Position numbers and translations under genes: made by a program. 14,172 bases of DNA from contig CAZKUR010000098.1 of the NCBI GenBank assembly GCA_964556005.1, positions 1-14,172 of the forward strand, read 5' to 3'. The stretch is from CAZKUR01 sp964556005. GTDB taxonomy: Bacteria > Bacteroidota > Ignavibacteria > Ignavibacteriales > Ignavibacteriaceae. The notes under the pieces are model-generated. The model was not told the origin of the DNA and made no database searches. It was given only the letters and a program-made list of their open reading frames with translations. How positions within the stretch are numbered: position 1 is the stretch's first letter; each line of letters starts with the position of its first letter. Positions 13,337 through 14,172 of this stretch are shown piece by piece.

Positions 13337-14172
13337 ATTAAGTTGTGTCTCTTAGCTGCGGCTAATAAGACTCTATTTATCATATCATTATAGCTTAAAC
13401 CGTTTGCACGAGCCGCTTTTGGAAAACATGAGTTTTCCTCCGGATTAGGCAAAATTCCGGGCAGCGGATTTACCTCGATGATGCTGGGCTCGTTATTTTT
13501 GTCCAATCTAACGTCAATCCTGCTCCAATCCCTGCACCGGAGAATTTTATAAGTTCTCAAGGCAACTCGTTTTATTTTCTCTTCCATGGATTTACTAATT
13601 AGTGCGGGGCATTTGAATACATCGAGAGGATTTTCTTTTGTATCGAGTATCCATTTAGCTTCGTAAGAATAGATTGGAATAAAATCTTCAGGGAATTCAG
13701 TGTAGTTTATTTCGACTATCGGCAGAACTTCGGTTTCACTGCCGTTGCCGAGCAAAGCTACTGTGAATTCCTTACCGGGTAAAAATTCTTCGATAAGAGC
13801 AGGTTGATTGTAATTCATCAGTATTCTTTCTACTTCATCGGTGAGATCTTTTAGGTTTCTTACAAATGAAGAAGAAAAAATTCCTTTGCTCGAACCTTCC
13901 GAGACAGGTTTTACAATCAAAGGGAAATCTAAATTTAATTCCGGGATCTGGATTAAGCTGTCTACTATTACAAATTTTGCATTAGGTACTTTGTAATAGC
14001 TTAGAATCTCTTTTGTCCGTGCTTTGTCGAGACAAGTAGCCAAAGTAAGCGCATCGGATCCGGTATAAGGAATTTGAAGCATGTCGAGTATTGCAGGTAT
14101 TTGTGCTTCCCTGCTGATTCCGTATGCACCCTCGGCTATGTTAAAAACTATGTCGGGCTTTAACTCCAAAAA
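13333..14172 (-). CDS. ATP-grasp ligase, D-Ala-D-Ala ligase-like (partial, N-terminus outside window)
   Basis: About 280 C-terminal residues are present and the frame is open to the window edge, so the TTG near 14169 is probably internal and roughly 60-80 residues are missing. It shows the Ddl-like PDIVFNIAEGAYGISREAQIP, IPYTGSD, the ATP-binding loop VKPVSEGSSKGI, LIEEFLPGKEFTVALLG, and RIDVRL...IIEVNPLPG with the Asp, Glu and Asn that bind magnesium. The intact EGSS loop contrasts with its downstream paralogue. Such enzymes form an amide bond through an acyl-phosphate intermediate. It ends in ATGA with the start of the second ligase, so it is the first visible gene of the operon. Genes further upstream may exist outside the window. 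Confidence 0.85.
   Translation of the reverse strand, partial: FLELKPDIVFNIAEGAYGISREAQIPAILDMLQIPYTGSDALTLATCLDKARTKEILSYYKVPNAKFVIVDSLIQIPELNLDFPLIVKPVSEGSSKGIFSSSFVRNLKDLTDEVERILMNYNQPALIEEFLPGKEFTVALLGNGSETEVLPIVEINYTEFPEDFIPIYSYEAKWILDTKENPLDVFKCPALISKSMEEKIKRVALRTYKILRCRDWSRIDVRLDKNNEPSIIEVNPLPGILPNPEENSCFPKAARANGLSYNDMINRVLLAAAKRHNLI

Noticed and set aside
12275..14172. Housekeeping D-alanine-D-alanine ligase for peptidoglycan
   Set aside because: There are two diverged copies, one with an altered EGSS loop, co-transcribed with an aminomutase and an acetyltransferase and with no mur genes.

Overview
The window is a low-GC bacterial chromosome segment, probably from the Ignavibacteria (Ignavibacteriota, Chlorobi/Bacteroidota relatives) and probably a draft or metagenome assembly. 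The main taxonomic clue is a C-terminal type IX secretion sorting domain that opens with the YQNYPNPFNPTT signature and ends in a short basic tail. Secreted proteins with little else recognisable, a PQQ-propeller lipoprotein and intergenic palindromic repeats fit the same group. A run of exactly 100 N (7989-8088) is a scaffold gap of unknown true size.

Layout. (1) 1-349, minus strand: a toxin-antitoxin pair, with a PIN-family toxin cut by the window edge and a ribbon-helix-helix antitoxin carrying an in-frame stop at codon 18. (2) 479-2739, minus: egtB-egtD, a two-gene ergothioneine operon. (3) 3005-3496, plus: a small exported beta-barrel-like protein, convergent with a secreted matrixin-type zinc protease (3509-4387, minus). 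(4) 4388-6512: a gene for an exported tandem jelly-roll protein (4958-6046, minus) between two intergenic regions filled with related palindromic repeats; a triple 10-bp direct repeat lies in its upstream region. (5) 6513-7988, minus: an OmpR/PhoB-type response regulator and its histidine kinase, the kinase losing its N-terminus in the gap. (6) 8140-10584, plus: a PQQ-propeller lipoprotein followed by a type IX secreted protein whose frame is broken at an A7T9 run. (7) A shared convergent terminator (10601-10620). (8) 10628 to the window end, minus: a tightly packed four-gene operon of two D-Ala-D-Ala-ligase-like ATP-grasp enzymes, a GNAT acetyltransferase and a lysine-2,3-aminomutase-like radical SAM enzyme.

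How the genes work together. EgtD trimethylates histidine and EgtB attaches sulfur to the product; no egtA, egtC or egtE is visible. The kinase and regulator form one two-component system, and the direct repeat upstream of the jelly-roll gene suggests a possible target. The last operon is the best candidate for an undescribed pathway. Overlapping or closely spaced genes imply co-production of an aminomutase that keeps lysine-type binding residues, an acetyltransferase and two paralogous amide-forming ligases, which could build a beta-lysine-containing, possibly acetylated, small peptide or conjugate. That product is inference; the gene content and coupling are read directly from the sequence.
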